Assembly (NCBI GenBank): GCA_009881125.1
Contig: WXFH01000043.1
Span: 1 to 26,949, forward strand
Source of the DNA: Acidaminobacter sp.
GTDB taxonomy: Bacteria; Bacillota_A; Clostridia; Peptostreptococcales; Acidaminobacteraceae
Direction of reading: 5' to 3'
DNA: 26,949 nt
This document shows, piece after piece, positions 8,617 to 16,576 of the stretch (positions are counted from its first letter, which is position 1; each line of letters starts with the position of its first letter). The position numbers and the translations under genes are program-made. The notes beneath the pieces are model-generated. The model worked only from the letters and a program-made list of their open reading frames with translations. It was not told the DNA's origin and searched no databases.

Positions 8617-8641
8617 CCTCCCTTTCAATTTGAAAGAGAGG
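8617..8641 (-). promoter_or_regulatory. Hairpin plus U8 over the operon's first ribosome-binding site
   Basis: On the minus strand, 12-nt arms (CCTCTCTTTCAA / TTGAAAGGGAGG, one G-U pair) are followed by eight T and then directly by the ATG of the TM1266-like gene. An A7 run just before the stem can pair with the U-run. The 3' arm contains the GGGAGG ribosome-binding site. The structure has the form of an intrinsic terminator and would also hide the translation start. It is therefore a candidate attenuator; the controlling signal is not visible. Confidence 0.6.
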
Positions 8642-8869
8642 ATGGTTTTTTTCCCGTGATGGCTGCACACCAAAAACACAGGTGCAGACAAACTCGCAGC
8701 GCGCCACTACAGCGGCTGTGCCTTCGCTCCCTTTCGGTTCAGCAGTCTGATAACTTTACCGTCAGGTGATGTCGATTTTATTGTAATCTCGTCGGGAACA
8801 CATGAAAAAGGAAGCGCCTCAGGAGCGCAGACCTGAACCAAATGAACTCTGACAGGATTGATTGTTAAT
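8642..8869 (-). other. Leader of the hydrogenase maturation operon
   Basis: About 230 bp between the candidate promoter and the attenuator hairpin. On the minus strand it holds two further small stems: GCGC arms at 8814-8828 and CTGCAC/GTGCAG arms at 8663-8687. It also holds an open frame (stop at 8707) that reads sensibly for its last 45 codons, for example PDEITIKSTSPDGKVIRLL. This frame has no start codon with a ribosome-binding site, and its upstream part lies over cdsB. It may be a structured leader or a decayed gene end. I do not call a gene here. Confidence 0.4.
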
Positions 8870-8898
8870 AGATTATCAATACAATTAGGGTCTGTCAA
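8870..8898 (-). promoter_or_regulatory. Sigma-A-type promoter for the hyd maturation operon
   Basis: Minus strand TTGACA (8898-8893), 17-bp spacer, TAATCT (8875-8870); an overlapping GATAAT with a 15-bp spacer is also present. It lies just after the cdsB stop codon and about 260 bp before the first operon gene. The perfect -35 and correct spacing support it. Confidence 0.55.
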
Positions 8899-8920
8899 TG
8901 CTTTTATTTTAGAACAATCC

Positions 8921-10276
8921 CTATCCTCGGGCAAACGTTTCCTGAATGTCCAGCACCACCGCATCAGCCAACTGCATGCCCTGACGGCTCAATCGCCCTA
9001 AATTTGAAATCGTCTCTTCTATAGTCCGGCCCACCAAACCATTTCCGGCCGGAACCCGTATGCCGTCTACTGCCAGTGCAGCCGTCTCAACGGCTGTTGA
9101 AGCCGCCGTTGCCAGTTTTAGAGCGCAGCCCAGTTTAGCGCCGTCACACACCATCCCACTGAGGTTTGCCATCATGTTTGTCATAGTACTCTCCACAATC
9201 TCAGGATCCCGGGTGTCAAGCCACGCGATAGCCGCAGACGCGCCGGTAGCTGCCGCGATGCCGCAGCTGCACAGCGCTGACAGCCTGCCTATCTCCGCTT
9301 TTATATAACTGTTTATCAGATGGCTGAGCGCCAAAGCCCTGATCTGATCTGCCCGCTCTGTCCCTTTTAACTCAAAATAGGCGACCAGCGGCATTATGGC
9401 TGTGATGCCATTGTTTCCACTGCCGTTTGAGCTCATGACCGGCAAATCCACACCTGCCATTCTGGCGTCAGACGCGCCTGCAGTCATTGTCATTGCCAGT
9501 CTTGCCAGGTCCTTCATCTGACCGTTTTTAGAATACCTTTGCTTCAGTGCAAACGCTGTGCCGAGTCCCACCGGCGACGCCATGCCGACCTCCGCCATAG
9601 TTTGATTCATTGCAATGCCATCCAGAAGAAATGTCAAGGGTTCAGGATCGATTTCATCAATCACTGTTACCAGGTCCTTAAGTTTCATAGAATAAAATCT
9701 ATTGATACCTGCATTTGATTTCTCAGTCACTGAATTCTTTTCTTCCATTTTTTCAAGACAAACTCCATCCCTGAACACCTCGACAATCCGGTCGTGCCTG
9801 CCGCTAATGATTACTCTGGCGTGGTGAGTTCTGTCTTCTGACCACTGTTCTGCCTGGATCATCACTTTTTCCTCAGTATCAATCAACTCAATTCGAATTT
9901 TTCCCTCTGCCAACCTTTGTCTCGCTATTCGTATTTCTTCCTCAGACAGATGGTTCAGCACGTCCAAGCCCCTCACCGCGCTGGCACGGGCAGAACCTAG
10001 CGCCGCAGCAAGATCCAGTCCAGCTTCCATTACACCTGGCAGCATGACAGCAAAGCCGTTCTTATATATATTAGGGCTCACGCCTATGACAAGCTCACTC
10101 ATGGAATTATTTAGAACCTCTGAAACCTTAGCTGCCGCCAGCGCCACTGCCACTGGCTCTGTACAGCCCGCAGCAGGCTTAACTTCCTCGCGAAGCAGTT
10201 CAATAATCCAATGGTTTGTTTCTTGATTGACTGGTGCTATGTAAGTCATCTTATTTTCTGTTAACGTTCTGTTCAT
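8921..10276 (-). CDS. cdsB: L-cysteine desulfidase (CdsB / UPF0597 family)
   Basis: Cytosolic [4Fe-4S] enzyme converting L-cysteine to pyruvate, sulfide and ammonia. The 451-residue protein has GCTEP with Cys38 (the expected catalytic/cluster-proximal cysteine) and the late cysteines LCSCGIAAATGA (336, 338), Cys377 and Cys384 (VCDGAKLGC) that fit the family's cluster ligands. An SSNGSGNNG glycine-rich stretch at 282-290 is also characteristic. The ATG follows GGGGG at about eight bases. Upstream is a textbook sigma-54 promoter and, beyond it, paired palindromes and the gene for a sigma-54 activator. The family was long annotated as 'serine dehydratase alpha-like', so activity on serine or a related amino acid is the main alternative. 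Confidence 0.85.
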   Translation of the reverse strand: MNRTLTENKMTYIAPVNQETNHWIIELLREEVKPAAGCTEPVAVALAAAKVSEVLNNSMSELVIGVSPNIYKNGFAVMLPGVMEAGLDLAAALGSARASAVRGLDVLNHLSEEEIRIARQRLAEGKIRIELIDTEEKVMIQAEQWSEDRTHHARVIISGRHDRIVEVFRDGVCLEKMEEKNSVTEKSNAGINRFYSMKLKDLVTVIDEIDPEPLTFLLDGIAMNQTMAEVGMASPVGLGTAFALKQRYSKNGQMKDLARLAMTMTAGASDARMAGVDLPVMSSNGSGNNGITAIMPLVAYFELKGTERADQIRALALSHLINSYIKAEIGRLSALCSCGIAAATGASAAIAWLDTRDPEIVESTMTNMMANLSGMVCDGAKLGCALKLATAASTAVETAALAVDGIRVPAGNGLVGRTIEETISNLGRLSRQGMQLADAVVLDIQETFARG

Positions 10277-10339
10277 TTTGCATCCCCCTCGTCAATGACG
10301 GCGCTTCCCAATTTATAATGCTGCTTGACAATGGTATAC

Positions 10340-10356
10340 TGCAAAAGTCATGCCAA
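10340..10356 (-). promoter_or_regulatory. Sigma-54 (-24/-12) promoter of cdsB
   Basis: Minus strand TTGGCATGACTTTTGCA: GG, ten bases, GC. This matches the TGGCAC-N5-TTGCA consensus at almost every position. Transcription should start near 10328, giving a leader of about 50 nt before the cdsB ATG. The neighbouring activator has the GAFTGA loop needed to contact sigma-54. Confidence 0.88.
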
Positions 10357-10384
10357 TAAAAAAACCGCTGTTTCCAACGGTTTT
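10357..10384 (-). terminator. Intrinsic terminator of the activator gene
   Basis: AAAACCG and CGGTTTT arms (10361-10367, 10378-10384) with a 10-nt loop and a U7 run on the minus strand. It ends the activator transcript and lies directly against the -24 element of the cdsB promoter, separating the two transcription units. Confidence 0.75.
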
Positions 10385-10404
10385 AAATATTTCAGCAAAA
10401 TTAT

Positions 10405-10449
10405 TCTCATTTTGAGATTAAAATATCTAGTTTAATTCTCATTTTGAGA
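10405..10449. promoter_or_regulatory. Paired palindromic activator sites (UAS) for cdsB
   Basis: Two identical copies of the 13-bp palindrome TCTCATTTTGAGA at 10405-10417 and 10437-10449. Their starts are 32 bp apart, about three helical turns, so both face the same side of the helix. They lie roughly 80 and 115 bp upstream of the predicted cdsB transcription start, the usual place for sigma-54 activator sites, and just after the stop codon of the activator gene. Confidence 0.75.
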
Positions 10450-10460
10450 TTATTTTTCCA

Positions 10461-12239
10461 TTACAAATTATAATCCTTAAACTTTCTGTAAAGCGTTGCC
10501 CTGCTGATCCCCAAACGCGCTGTCATAGCTTCAATCCCAGCTTTGGACTTGCCATACGCCTGAATAGCTCTGCGAATTTCGGCCGCCTCCAGCGCGTTCA
10601 GCGAACGTATGCCAGCCGTCTCAGCTATGCCAGGCTCATCTTCATCGAATCCCCGATCTGCATTGTCGGGCAATCCTGGCGCCTCAAAAGCCCTATCGAG
10701 CGCACCCGCCCTGAGACGCTTTGGCAGATCTCCCGAACACAGAAGTTTTCTTGTAGAAACATGCACGGCATATTCAATGGCATTTTCAAGTTCTCTTACA
10801 TTTCCCGGCCAGGTGTAACTCATCATTGCCTTCAAAGCTTCGAGCTCAATCCCCTCAACTTTTTTGCCAATCCGCTGGCTGTGCTTTTTCAGAAAAATAC
10901 TTGAAAGGCTTTCCAAATCCCCCATCCGTTCTCTCAGCGGCGGAATATGGATGGGAATCACGTTGATGCGATAATACAGGTCTTCCCTAAATTCCCCATC
11001 CCTGACCATTTCCTCAAGGGGTTTATTGGTGGCGGCGATCAGCCTGACATCCACAGGAATCGCACCACGACCGCCAACCTTGTAAATCTGCTGGTCCTGC
11101 AGGACACGCAATAACTTTGCCTGCAGGTGGAGCGGCAAGTCACCAATTTCATCCAGAAAAAGTGTACCACGGTGGGCTTGCTCGAAGCGCCCAATGCGCC
11201 CGCCGGTGACCGCACCTGTAAAAGCGCCTTCCTCATACCCAAAGAGCTCGCTTTCCAGCAGTGCCTCCGGTATGGCCGCGCAGTTTACCGGAATAAATCC
11301 ACGGTCCTTCCTGTCGCTTTCACTGTGAATGGAACGGGCAAACAGCTCTTTGCCTGTCCCGCTTTCCCCTAATATCAAAACCGTAGATTTGCTCTTTGAA
11401 ACACGTCTTGCCAAATCAATAGCTTCATTTAGGTTTTGATCTTTACCGAATATGTCTTCAAACTTTGTTGGCTGCTGCTCAGCGAACATTTTATTGAACC
11501 GACGGATCACGTCTTTCAAAGGACTTAACTGCAGCACGTACCTGACTGTTTTGTCCGCATGCGTCACCGGATGAACTTGTATGGAGAATCTGCGCTTTAG
11601 TCCTGCTTCGAGCTGTGTTCTGCCGCTTTGAATGGCATCCAATACACCACCGCCCAAAACCTCATTGATACCAGCACCTTCCGTCAGCCCATCTATCCAT
11701 CTGCGCGCAGCATCATTCGCGCCAACTAAAGCCCCTTCAGAGGTCATGGACAATATAGGCGTTTCAATGGCGTCTATCAACACTTCCAGTTCTTTATTCC
11801 TACGGTTTTCAGCGACTTTTGAAGCGATCAGATTGCCCATCTTTTCTAGAAAATCGAGCAATGCGCCGCGGTTATTCAGCAGTTTCAGCTTTTCCTCTGA
11901 ATCAAACGCGATCAGTCCTATGACGCCAACTACAGCACCCTCGACCAAAATGGGCGAGCAGACTTCCGCGCTTTCTCTGCAGCGTTCCCGGTCTGAACAT
12001 GACAAACAAGCCGCATCAGTGCCAGGGGACTCCACAATGTAGGGTATGCCATTTTGGACCGCTTTTTCAAAAACGGATCCTGCAGCAATTTTTTTGCCCA
12101 CTTCCATGCCATATTGACCGGTACCAGCGACGCGCAGCCTCTGACGGTCGACAATAGTGGCTTCGACCCCCAGCACGCTGTGTATTGCCTGTACGACGTC
12201 CTGCAGCATTGGGGCAATTTCTGAGATCTCTGAATGCAA
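10461..12239 (-). CDS. Sigma-54-dependent activator with Cys-rich sensor domain (CdsR-like)
   Basis: Enhancer-binding protein of 592 residues from a TTG at 12239 that has AGGAGG nine bases upstream; the frame is open slightly further, overlapping the HD gene. Order: a GAF-like N-terminal domain (about 1-150) containing Cys78-x2-Cys81-x5-Cys87-x6-Cys94; a PAS-like domain (about 150-240); the AAA+ domain with GESGTGKE (291-298), GAFTGA (338-343) and TLFLDEIGD (Walker B); and a Fis-type helix-turn-helix ending [11 protein letters not shown]. It lies upstream of cdsB on the same strand, and paired palindromes follow its stop. I recall a SigL-dependent activator of cdsB called CdsR in Clostridioides difficile; the gene order here fits that role. 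The cysteines could bind a metal or Fe-S cluster, or sense thiols. Confidence 0.88.
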   Translation of the reverse strand: MHSEISEIAPMLQDVVQAIHSVLGVEATIVDRQRLRVAGTGQYGMEVGKKIAAGSVFEKAVQNGIPYIVESPGTDAACLSCSDRERCRESAEVCSPILVEGAVVGVIGLIAFDSEEKLKLLNNRGALLDFLEKMGNLIASKVAENRRNKELEVLIDAIETPILSMTSEGALVGANDAARRWIDGLTEGAGINEVLGGGVLDAIQSGRTQLEAGLKRRFSIQVHPVTHADKTVRYVLQLSPLKDVIRRFNKMFAEQQPTKFEDIFGKDQNLNEAIDLARRVSKSKSTVLILGESGTGKELFARSIHSESDRKDRGFIPVNCAAIPEALLESELFGYEEGAFTGAVTGGRIGRFEQAHRGTLFLDEIGDLPLHLQAKLLRVLQDQQIYKVGGRGAIPVDVRLIAATNKPLEEMVRDGEFREDLYYRINVIPIHIPPLRERMGDLESLSSIFLKKHSQRIGKKVEGIELEALKAMMSYTWPGNVRELENAIEYAVHVSTRKLLCSGDLPKRLRAGALDRAFEAPGLPDNADRGFDEDEPGIAETAGIRSLNALEAAEIRRAIQAYGKSKAGIEAMTARLGISRATLYRKFKDYNL

Positions 12240-12252
12240 GGTACATACCCTC

Positions 12253-12984
12253 CTATTCGCCCATCTCCCGGTCCAGGGCATCGAAAAAGTCTTTCATGAG
12301 ACTTGCCCGCTCACGTGCCAAAGCCCTTCCCGCCTCTGTAATAAGTCGGTCAGGGATGTATTTGAGTTTGACCATATATTCAACGTTGGGTGCGTGATCT
12401 TCCTGATTCTGGATCCTGCCGTTCTCGGTCAAATTTTCAGCGGTGTAAGTATCCAGGTCGACTTTCCTGTACAGTCTTGCACCTTCCTGTCCAGCCATCA
12501 TAAACGTCCTCGCAATGCCAACTGCCCCTATGGCATCCAGTTTGTCCGCATCATAAAGGATTGCCGCCTCCAGAGATGCCGGACCTTGTCCGCTTCTGTA
12601 ACGGTGCGTCACTATGGCTTTTTGAATCTCACAGATAACGTCTTCGCGAATTTCCATGTGCTCAAGGATCGCCCTGGCCTTCGCAGCGCCCACAATTGCA
12701 TGGTCTGTCCTGCCGGTCAGGTCCAGATCCTCCTCTCGTCTGCCAATGTCATGCAAGAGCACCGCTGGAATCAGCACCTCATAATTGACCTCCGGATAAT
12801 TTCCGGCGATCTGCAGCGCCAGCTTGTAAACGCGCCTGACATGATCAATGTCATGGGCGGAGCAGGATAAAGCTTCTTCCACCATCATCCACAGCAAGTC
12901 CTCGTATTGCTGCTCGGTAATGCCTTTGATCTCGGCAGCAGGCAACTGCGCCGTTTTTCGCTGAATAGCTGTCGTTTGATTCAT
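12253..12984 (-). CDS. HD-domain metal-dependent phosphohydrolase
   Basis: Predicted cytosolic hydrolase of 243 residues from the HD superfamily. Visible metal-binding residues are [10 protein letters not shown], the LLHDIGR HD pair, a THRYRSG segment and [10 protein letters not shown] with the distal Asp. The DADKLDA block and length resemble the YpgQ/YedJ group, some members of which hydrolyse nucleotides or pyrophosphate bonds; the substrate here is unknown. The ATG follows AGGAG at good spacing. The stop codon is 13 bp before the activator start, so the two genes are very likely co-transcribed, although no functional link to cysteine breakdown is obvious. Confidence 0.8.
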   Translation of the reverse strand: MNQTTAIQRKTAQLPAAEIKGITEQQYEDLLWMMVEEALSCSAHDIDHVRRVYKLALQIAGNYPEVNYEVLIPAVLLHDIGRREEDLDLTGRTDHAIVGAAKARAILEHMEIREDVICEIQKAIVTHRYRSGQGPASLEAAILYDADKLDAIGAVGIARTFMMAGQEGARLYRKVDLDTYTAENLTENGRIQNQEDHAPNVEYMVKLKYIPDRLITEAGRALARERASLMKDFFDALDREMGE

Positions 12985-13052
12985 GCCGGTGGTCTCCTAA
13001 CTCAAAATTGACAAGATGGTGGAACTGTTGCTGTAAAAGCAATTTGATGTCC

Positions 13053-14087
13053 TTATTGCAGATATGCCTCTTCCATGGCATCAAAAATGGCTGTCCGTGC
13101 GGCATTGACGCGTTCAGACTGCTTGTAGCCTTCTTCACGGGCGACTTGCTTGAAGGCCTCAAAAGCATTATAAATTGGACTTTCCAAATCAAAGGCATGG
13201 GATTCATAAAATGTGATGCGTTCTTCACTCATAGCATTTGTGTCATAGGCGTAAACGGGTGTATTATTACCACCGTAAACCAGTGCGTTCATCATCATGA
13301 CAAAGTACTGCTGCAATCTTTGATGAGCATCATCGAGCTCAAGGGATAATGTTTCTTTTTGAACACGGAATAACAGTGATTCCGCCGCAGTAACTCTTTC
13401 CCACATTTCATCAAGTGGGATCACCATGGCTGCGTCGCTGAAAGTTTTAGCGGATAACTCTCTCGCCATGACTTTAAGATACTCAGAATACCATTCACTG
13501 ACTTGTGTCTGATACGCCAAATATTTGTTGTAGTCGACAACCAGATAATACATCCCTTCTTGGGTTTCTATGGTATAAAAGGCATTCTTGTACCCCTGGA
13601 TCTCTTCTGTTAATGCTGCGTCACCAATGCTTTGAGGATCATCCATAAGTTTGGTCAAGTCGGCTTTGGCAAAAATTTTATTCTCATAAAGCTTTGCCGC
13701 GAGTCCATCACTCACTCCGCCATAGCGCTCATCTTGTTCCAGGGCCTTAATCTGGGCCGTCTCAAACAAACTGAGAAGCCGCTCTGTGAATTCCGGTGAA
13801 AGCGACTCAATCTGGTCCTTCAGGATTACAGCAAGCTCATTCATCCCTTCTATGCCTGGGTTCTCGGCAATAGATTGCTTAAAGGCGTCAAGAATTTGCT
13901 GCTGCTCTGCCTCACTTGACCCGGCAGGTATTTCATTGGATGGCGTCTCAACCTCACCAGGCGGCGTCTGATCCACGGGCGGCGCCTCAGTGTTTGTTCC
14001 ACACGCCGTCAGCGCAGCTGCCAATAGCAGTGCCACCGCTAGGACAGAGGCCGTTTTTAGATCAAGGTATTTTTTAAATTTCAACAT
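13053..14087 (-). CDS. Predicted lipoprotein of unknown function
   Basis: Exported lipoprotein of 344 residues: basic start (MLKFKKYLDLK), hydrophobic core, and lipobox LTAC with lipidated Cys29. A Pro/Glu/Thr-rich linker (about 30-58) is followed by an acidic, mostly helical domain with many Glu, Gln and Leu and the motif-like VDYNKYLAYQTQVSEWY near the middle. I do not recognise the family. The ATG follows AAGGAGG. It precedes the HD-activator pair by 68 bp on the same strand with no evident terminator between, so it may share their transcript. The mature part has no obvious catalytic motif. Confidence 0.75.
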   Translation of the reverse strand: MLKFKKYLDLKTASVLAVALLLAAALTACGTNTEAPPVDQTPPGEVETPSNEIPAGSSEAEQQQILDAFKQSIAENPGIEGMNELAVILKDQIESLSPEFTERLLSLFETAQIKALEQDERYGGVSDGLAAKLYENKIFAKADLTKLMDDPQSIGDAALTEEIQGYKNAFYTIETQEGMYYLVVDYNKYLAYQTQVSEWYSEYLKVMARELSAKTFSDAAMVIPLDEMWERVTAAESLLFRVQKETLSLELDDAHQRLQQYFVMMMNALVYGGNNTPVYAYDTNAMSEERITFYESHAFDLESPIYNAFEAFKQVAREEGYKQSERVNAARTAIFDAMEEAYLQ

Positions 14088-14167
14088 AGTAAAACCTCCT
14101 TATGACCAAAGTTTACCATGAGAATCTTAAGTAGGCCTTGATCTTAGATTACAAAACAGCGCCAAAA

Positions 14168-14821
14168 TTACTCATCTTCATCTTCATCTAAATTGAAATC
14201 ATAATCACTCATTTCAGCGACCTTTGCCTCAATCTCTTCTTCTGTATAGCCAAGGACTGTCATTTTTCTTAAGCAGAGAGCAACAAACTCGTCTAAACCA
14301 AGGCGCTCTACGAAGCTTCTGGTTTTTTCGTAAACCTTTAATCCCAGCCATTCCTTCCACGGCATGATTTCGAGTCCAAAAGGCTCGTCAGTGCCTTCTT
14401 CAATGCCAAAGACATCAAATGGATAGCGGCCGACATATTCGCTGGTCAACTGCGCCAGGAACAGGTATACCGGCGGCTCGACCGCCTCAGGTTCCAGGGT
14501 CATTAAGTGCTGATAGACTAGTCGAAGCTGGTCTACTCCCTTGTCCGGCTCTTTAAAAGTGCCATAAAGCTTTTTCTCCACAGCCCTGAAATCAATTGCT
14601 TTTACGCAAGCTTGAAAAGTCTCCGGCACTTGATACGCCGTCGTTAAATCTGTCTCTGCTTCTTCAGTTTCCGATTCCGAGAAAATACCTCTGTCAGCTG
14701 CAACGGCTTTAGCGGCTTCCAAGGCCTCCTCCGTATAATCTGCATATTGGATCCAGATCACCTCGCGGAGTTGATCATCTGTCATTTTTTCCATCCGTGC
14801 CAAAAAAGGATTTTGCGCCAT
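14168..14821 (-). CDS. Acidic hypothetical protein, possibly DUF6557-like C-terminus
   Basis: Cytosolic protein of 217 residues, strongly acidic and ending in an Asp/Glu tail (DFNLDEDEDE). The N-terminal MTDDQLREVIWIQYADYTEEA and the EAAKAVAADRGI helix resemble short helical modules seen at the ends of many Firmicutes proteins. The second half (LVYQHLMTLEP, WKEWLGLKVYE, LCLRKMTVLGYTEEEI) resembles, from memory, the DUF6557 family. Some relatives sit near toxin-immunity genes, but no toxin gene is visible here. The ATG follows GGGAGG. It is monocistronic, with its own promoter and a palindromic operator. Function unknown. Confidence 0.7.
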   Translation of the reverse strand: MAQNPFLARMEKMTDDQLREVIWIQYADYTEEALEAAKAVAADRGIFSESETEEAETDLTTAYQVPETFQACVKAIDFRAVEKKLYGTFKEPDKGVDQLRLVYQHLMTLEPEAVEPPVYLFLAQLTSEYVGRYPFDVFGIEEGTDEPFGLEIMPWKEWLGLKVYEKTRSFVERLGLDEFVALCLRKMTVLGYTEEEIEAKVAEMSDYDFNLDEDEDE

Positions 14822-14858
14822 TGCTAAAACCTCCCGAATTTTTTGAAACCCTTCTTCT

Positions 14859-14887
14859 ATTATAAACTATGCTGGAGTGTCCAGCAA
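14859..14887 (-). promoter_or_regulatory. Promoter with a 17-bp palindromic operator
   Basis: Minus strand TTGCTG, 17-bp spacer, perfect TATAAT (14864-14859). The spacer and the -35 contain the perfect palindrome TGCTGGA-GTG-TCCAGCA (14870-14886), placed where a bound repressor would block polymerase. It drives the acidic hypothetical protein at 14821. Confidence 0.6.
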
Positions 14888-14943
14888 ATTCAAAACTAAA
14901 ACATATTTATCGAGCAAGTGCCCATACCGGACGTACCCATAAG

Positions 14944-14972
14944 AAAAAGGGGTCCAATGTCGGACCCCTTTT
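14944..14972. terminator. Bidirectional terminator after the symporter gene
   Basis: AAAAGGGGTCC and GGACCCCTTTT arms with a 6-nt loop and A/T runs on both sides. It lies 33 bp beyond the symporter stop codon and upstream of the acidic-protein promoter. Confidence 0.85.
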
Positions 14973-15005
14973 GCGGGATGATACGGTTTACTACTGTCAG
15001 AGTAT

Positions 15006-16478
15006 TTACTTCGCTCTTTTAAGTGCTTTTCTCTTATTGATGGCATCCCAAACTTCTGCATTTTTGATACCAAGTTTCTTTGGATCAAAGGTAGGCTTTA
15101 CGATACCAGCTTTAAGCTGATCTTCGTAGTCCTTGAGAACGAGAAGGCCAGGCTTCGTCAAAATGATGATGCCGATGATGTTGAGCCATGCCATCATACC
15201 AACCGCGATGTCACCAAGACCCCATGCAAGGTCTGCAGTACGGATCGTGCCGTAGAATGTCATGAAGAGGAAAACGATCATAGCGCCGTGGAAAACGGTC
15301 TTCTGATTCAATTTGGAGCCTCTGAACAAATAGGCAATTGCAGACTCTGAGTAGTAATAGTAAGCCATCAAAGTCGTGAAAACGAAGAAGAACAATGCAA
15401 TGGCTACGAAACCGGAACCGAATCCTGGAATCAGAGTATCAACTGCCATTTGCGTATACGCAGGACCATATTGTACGCCAGGAATGTTCTCAACAATAAA
15501 TGTTCCATCCGGTCTGACTGTGTTGTACATGCCAGTGATCAGAATCATAAATGCAGTCGCGGAACAAACGAAGAGTGTGTCGACATAGACAGAGAATGCC
15601 TGAACGAGACCTTGCTCTGCAGGGTGATCAACTTCAGACGCTGCTGCAGCCATAGGACCAGTGCCCTGACCAGCTTCGTTGGAGTAGACGCCGCGCTTGA
15701 CGCCCCACATGATCGCAGTACCGAGAATAGATCCGAACGCAGCATCCATACCGAAAGCTGAGCGGAAGATGAGAGAAAGAACGCCAGGAAGCTGGCCAAT
15801 ATTAACAACGATAATAATAAGAGCGATAATGATGTAGCCGATCGCCATAAAAGGAACGATCAATTCTGCAGTTTTACCAATCCGCTTGACGCCACCGAAG
15901 ATGATAAGCGCAAGAACCGCAACGAGACCAGCGCCTGTGACAGCTGGCGGAATTGCAAACGCATTGGTCAGAGCCGTTGCGATACTGTTGGATTGAACGC
16001 CTGGGAGGAAAAGGCCGCAAGAAACTACGACAGCAACAGCAAAGACCATACCATACCATTTAGCATTGAGACCTTTTTCAAAATAGTAGGCAGGGCCGCC
16101 GCGATATTCGCCGTTGACTTCTTCTTTCCAAACTTGAGCTAAAGCTGCTTCGATAAAAGCTGAGCCGGCGCCGAGGAATGCGATTGCCCACATCCAGAAT
16201 ACTGCGCCAGGACCGCCCATTGCGATCGCAGTTGCAACACCAGCGATGTTACCAGTGCCTACGCGGCCGCCGAGTGCCATTGCGAAGCTCTGGAAGGAAG
16301 AAACGCCTGTTTCGGACGCTTCATTGCCAATAAGCAGCTTGACCATACGTTTTACGTGTCGAACTTGAGGAAATCTCATGAGAACTGAAAAATAGACACC
16401 TGCGCCGAGGCAAAGATAAACGAGTGCGTTGGACCAGATTATACCATTCGCCGCATTGACTAAAGCCATTAAATCCAA
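15006..16478 (-). CDS. Alanine/glycine:cation symporter (AGCS family)
   Basis: Inner-membrane Na+- (or H+-) coupled amino-acid importer of about 490 residues with roughly ten to twelve hydrophobic segments. The AGCS signature is clear: GRVGTGNIAGVATAIAMGGP after the first segments, then WGVKRGVYSNEAGQGTGP in the middle. A short basic tail (INKRKALKRAK) lies in the cytoplasm. I place the start at the TTG at 16478 because GGAGG lies seven bases upstream; an ATG three codons later (16469) is the alternative. It stands alone between its own promoter and terminator. Alanine or glycine is the usual substrate; the sequence does not decide which. Confidence 0.92.
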   Translation of the reverse strand: MDLMALVNAANGIIWSNALVYLCLGAGVYFSVLMRFPQVRHVKRMVKLLIGNEASETGVSSFQSFAMALGGRVGTGNIAGVATAIAMGGPGAVFWMWAIAFLGAGSAFIEAALAQVWKEEVNGEYRGGPAYYFEKGLNAKWYGMVFAVAVVVSCGLFLPGVQSNSIATALTNAFAIPPAVTGAGLVAVLALIIFGGVKRIGKTAELIVPFMAIGYIIIALIIIVVNIGQLPGVLSLIFRSAFGMDAAFGSILGTAIMWGVKRGVYSNEAGQGTGPMAAAASEVDHPAEQGLVQAFSVYVDTLFVCSATAFMILITGMYNTVRPDGTFIVENIPGVQYGPAYTQMAVDTLIPGFGSGFVAIALFFFVFTTLMAYYYYSESAIAYLFRGSKLNQKTVFHGAMIVFLFMTFYGTIRTADLAWGLGDIAVGMMAWLNIIGIIILTKPGLLVLKDYEDQLKAGIVKPTFDPKKLGIKNAEVWDAINKRKALKRAK

Positions 16479-16509
16479 ATAAATTCCTCCTTCAGTTTGA
16501 CAGTTTGTC

Positions 16510-16539
16510 TGGTTTAGTTCATCCCGCAATTCACTAAAC
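16510..16539 (-). promoter_or_regulatory. Stem-loop at the start of the symporter leader
   Basis: GTTTAGT and ACTAAAC arms (7 bp) enclose about 14 nt. The element begins at or just after the predicted transcription start, so it may be a 5' mRNA hairpin or a protein-binding dyad. Confidence 0.4.
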
Positions 16540-16547
16540 CTGTTATC

Positions 16548-16576
16548 ATGTTATCAAAGCCGTGAAACTGTGTCAA
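16548..16576 (-). promoter_or_regulatory. Sigma-A-type promoter of the symporter gene
   Basis: Minus strand TTGACA (16576-16571), 17-bp spacer, TAACAT (16553-16548). A tandem TGATAACA-TGATAACA overlaps the -10. The predicted start is near 16541, giving a leader of about 60 nt. Confidence 0.6.

Noticed and set aside
8707..8964. An 85-codon minus frame as a gene
   Set aside because: Its only ATG lies within cdsB in another frame, with no ribosome-binding site; only the tail reads like protein, so it is reported as an observation only.
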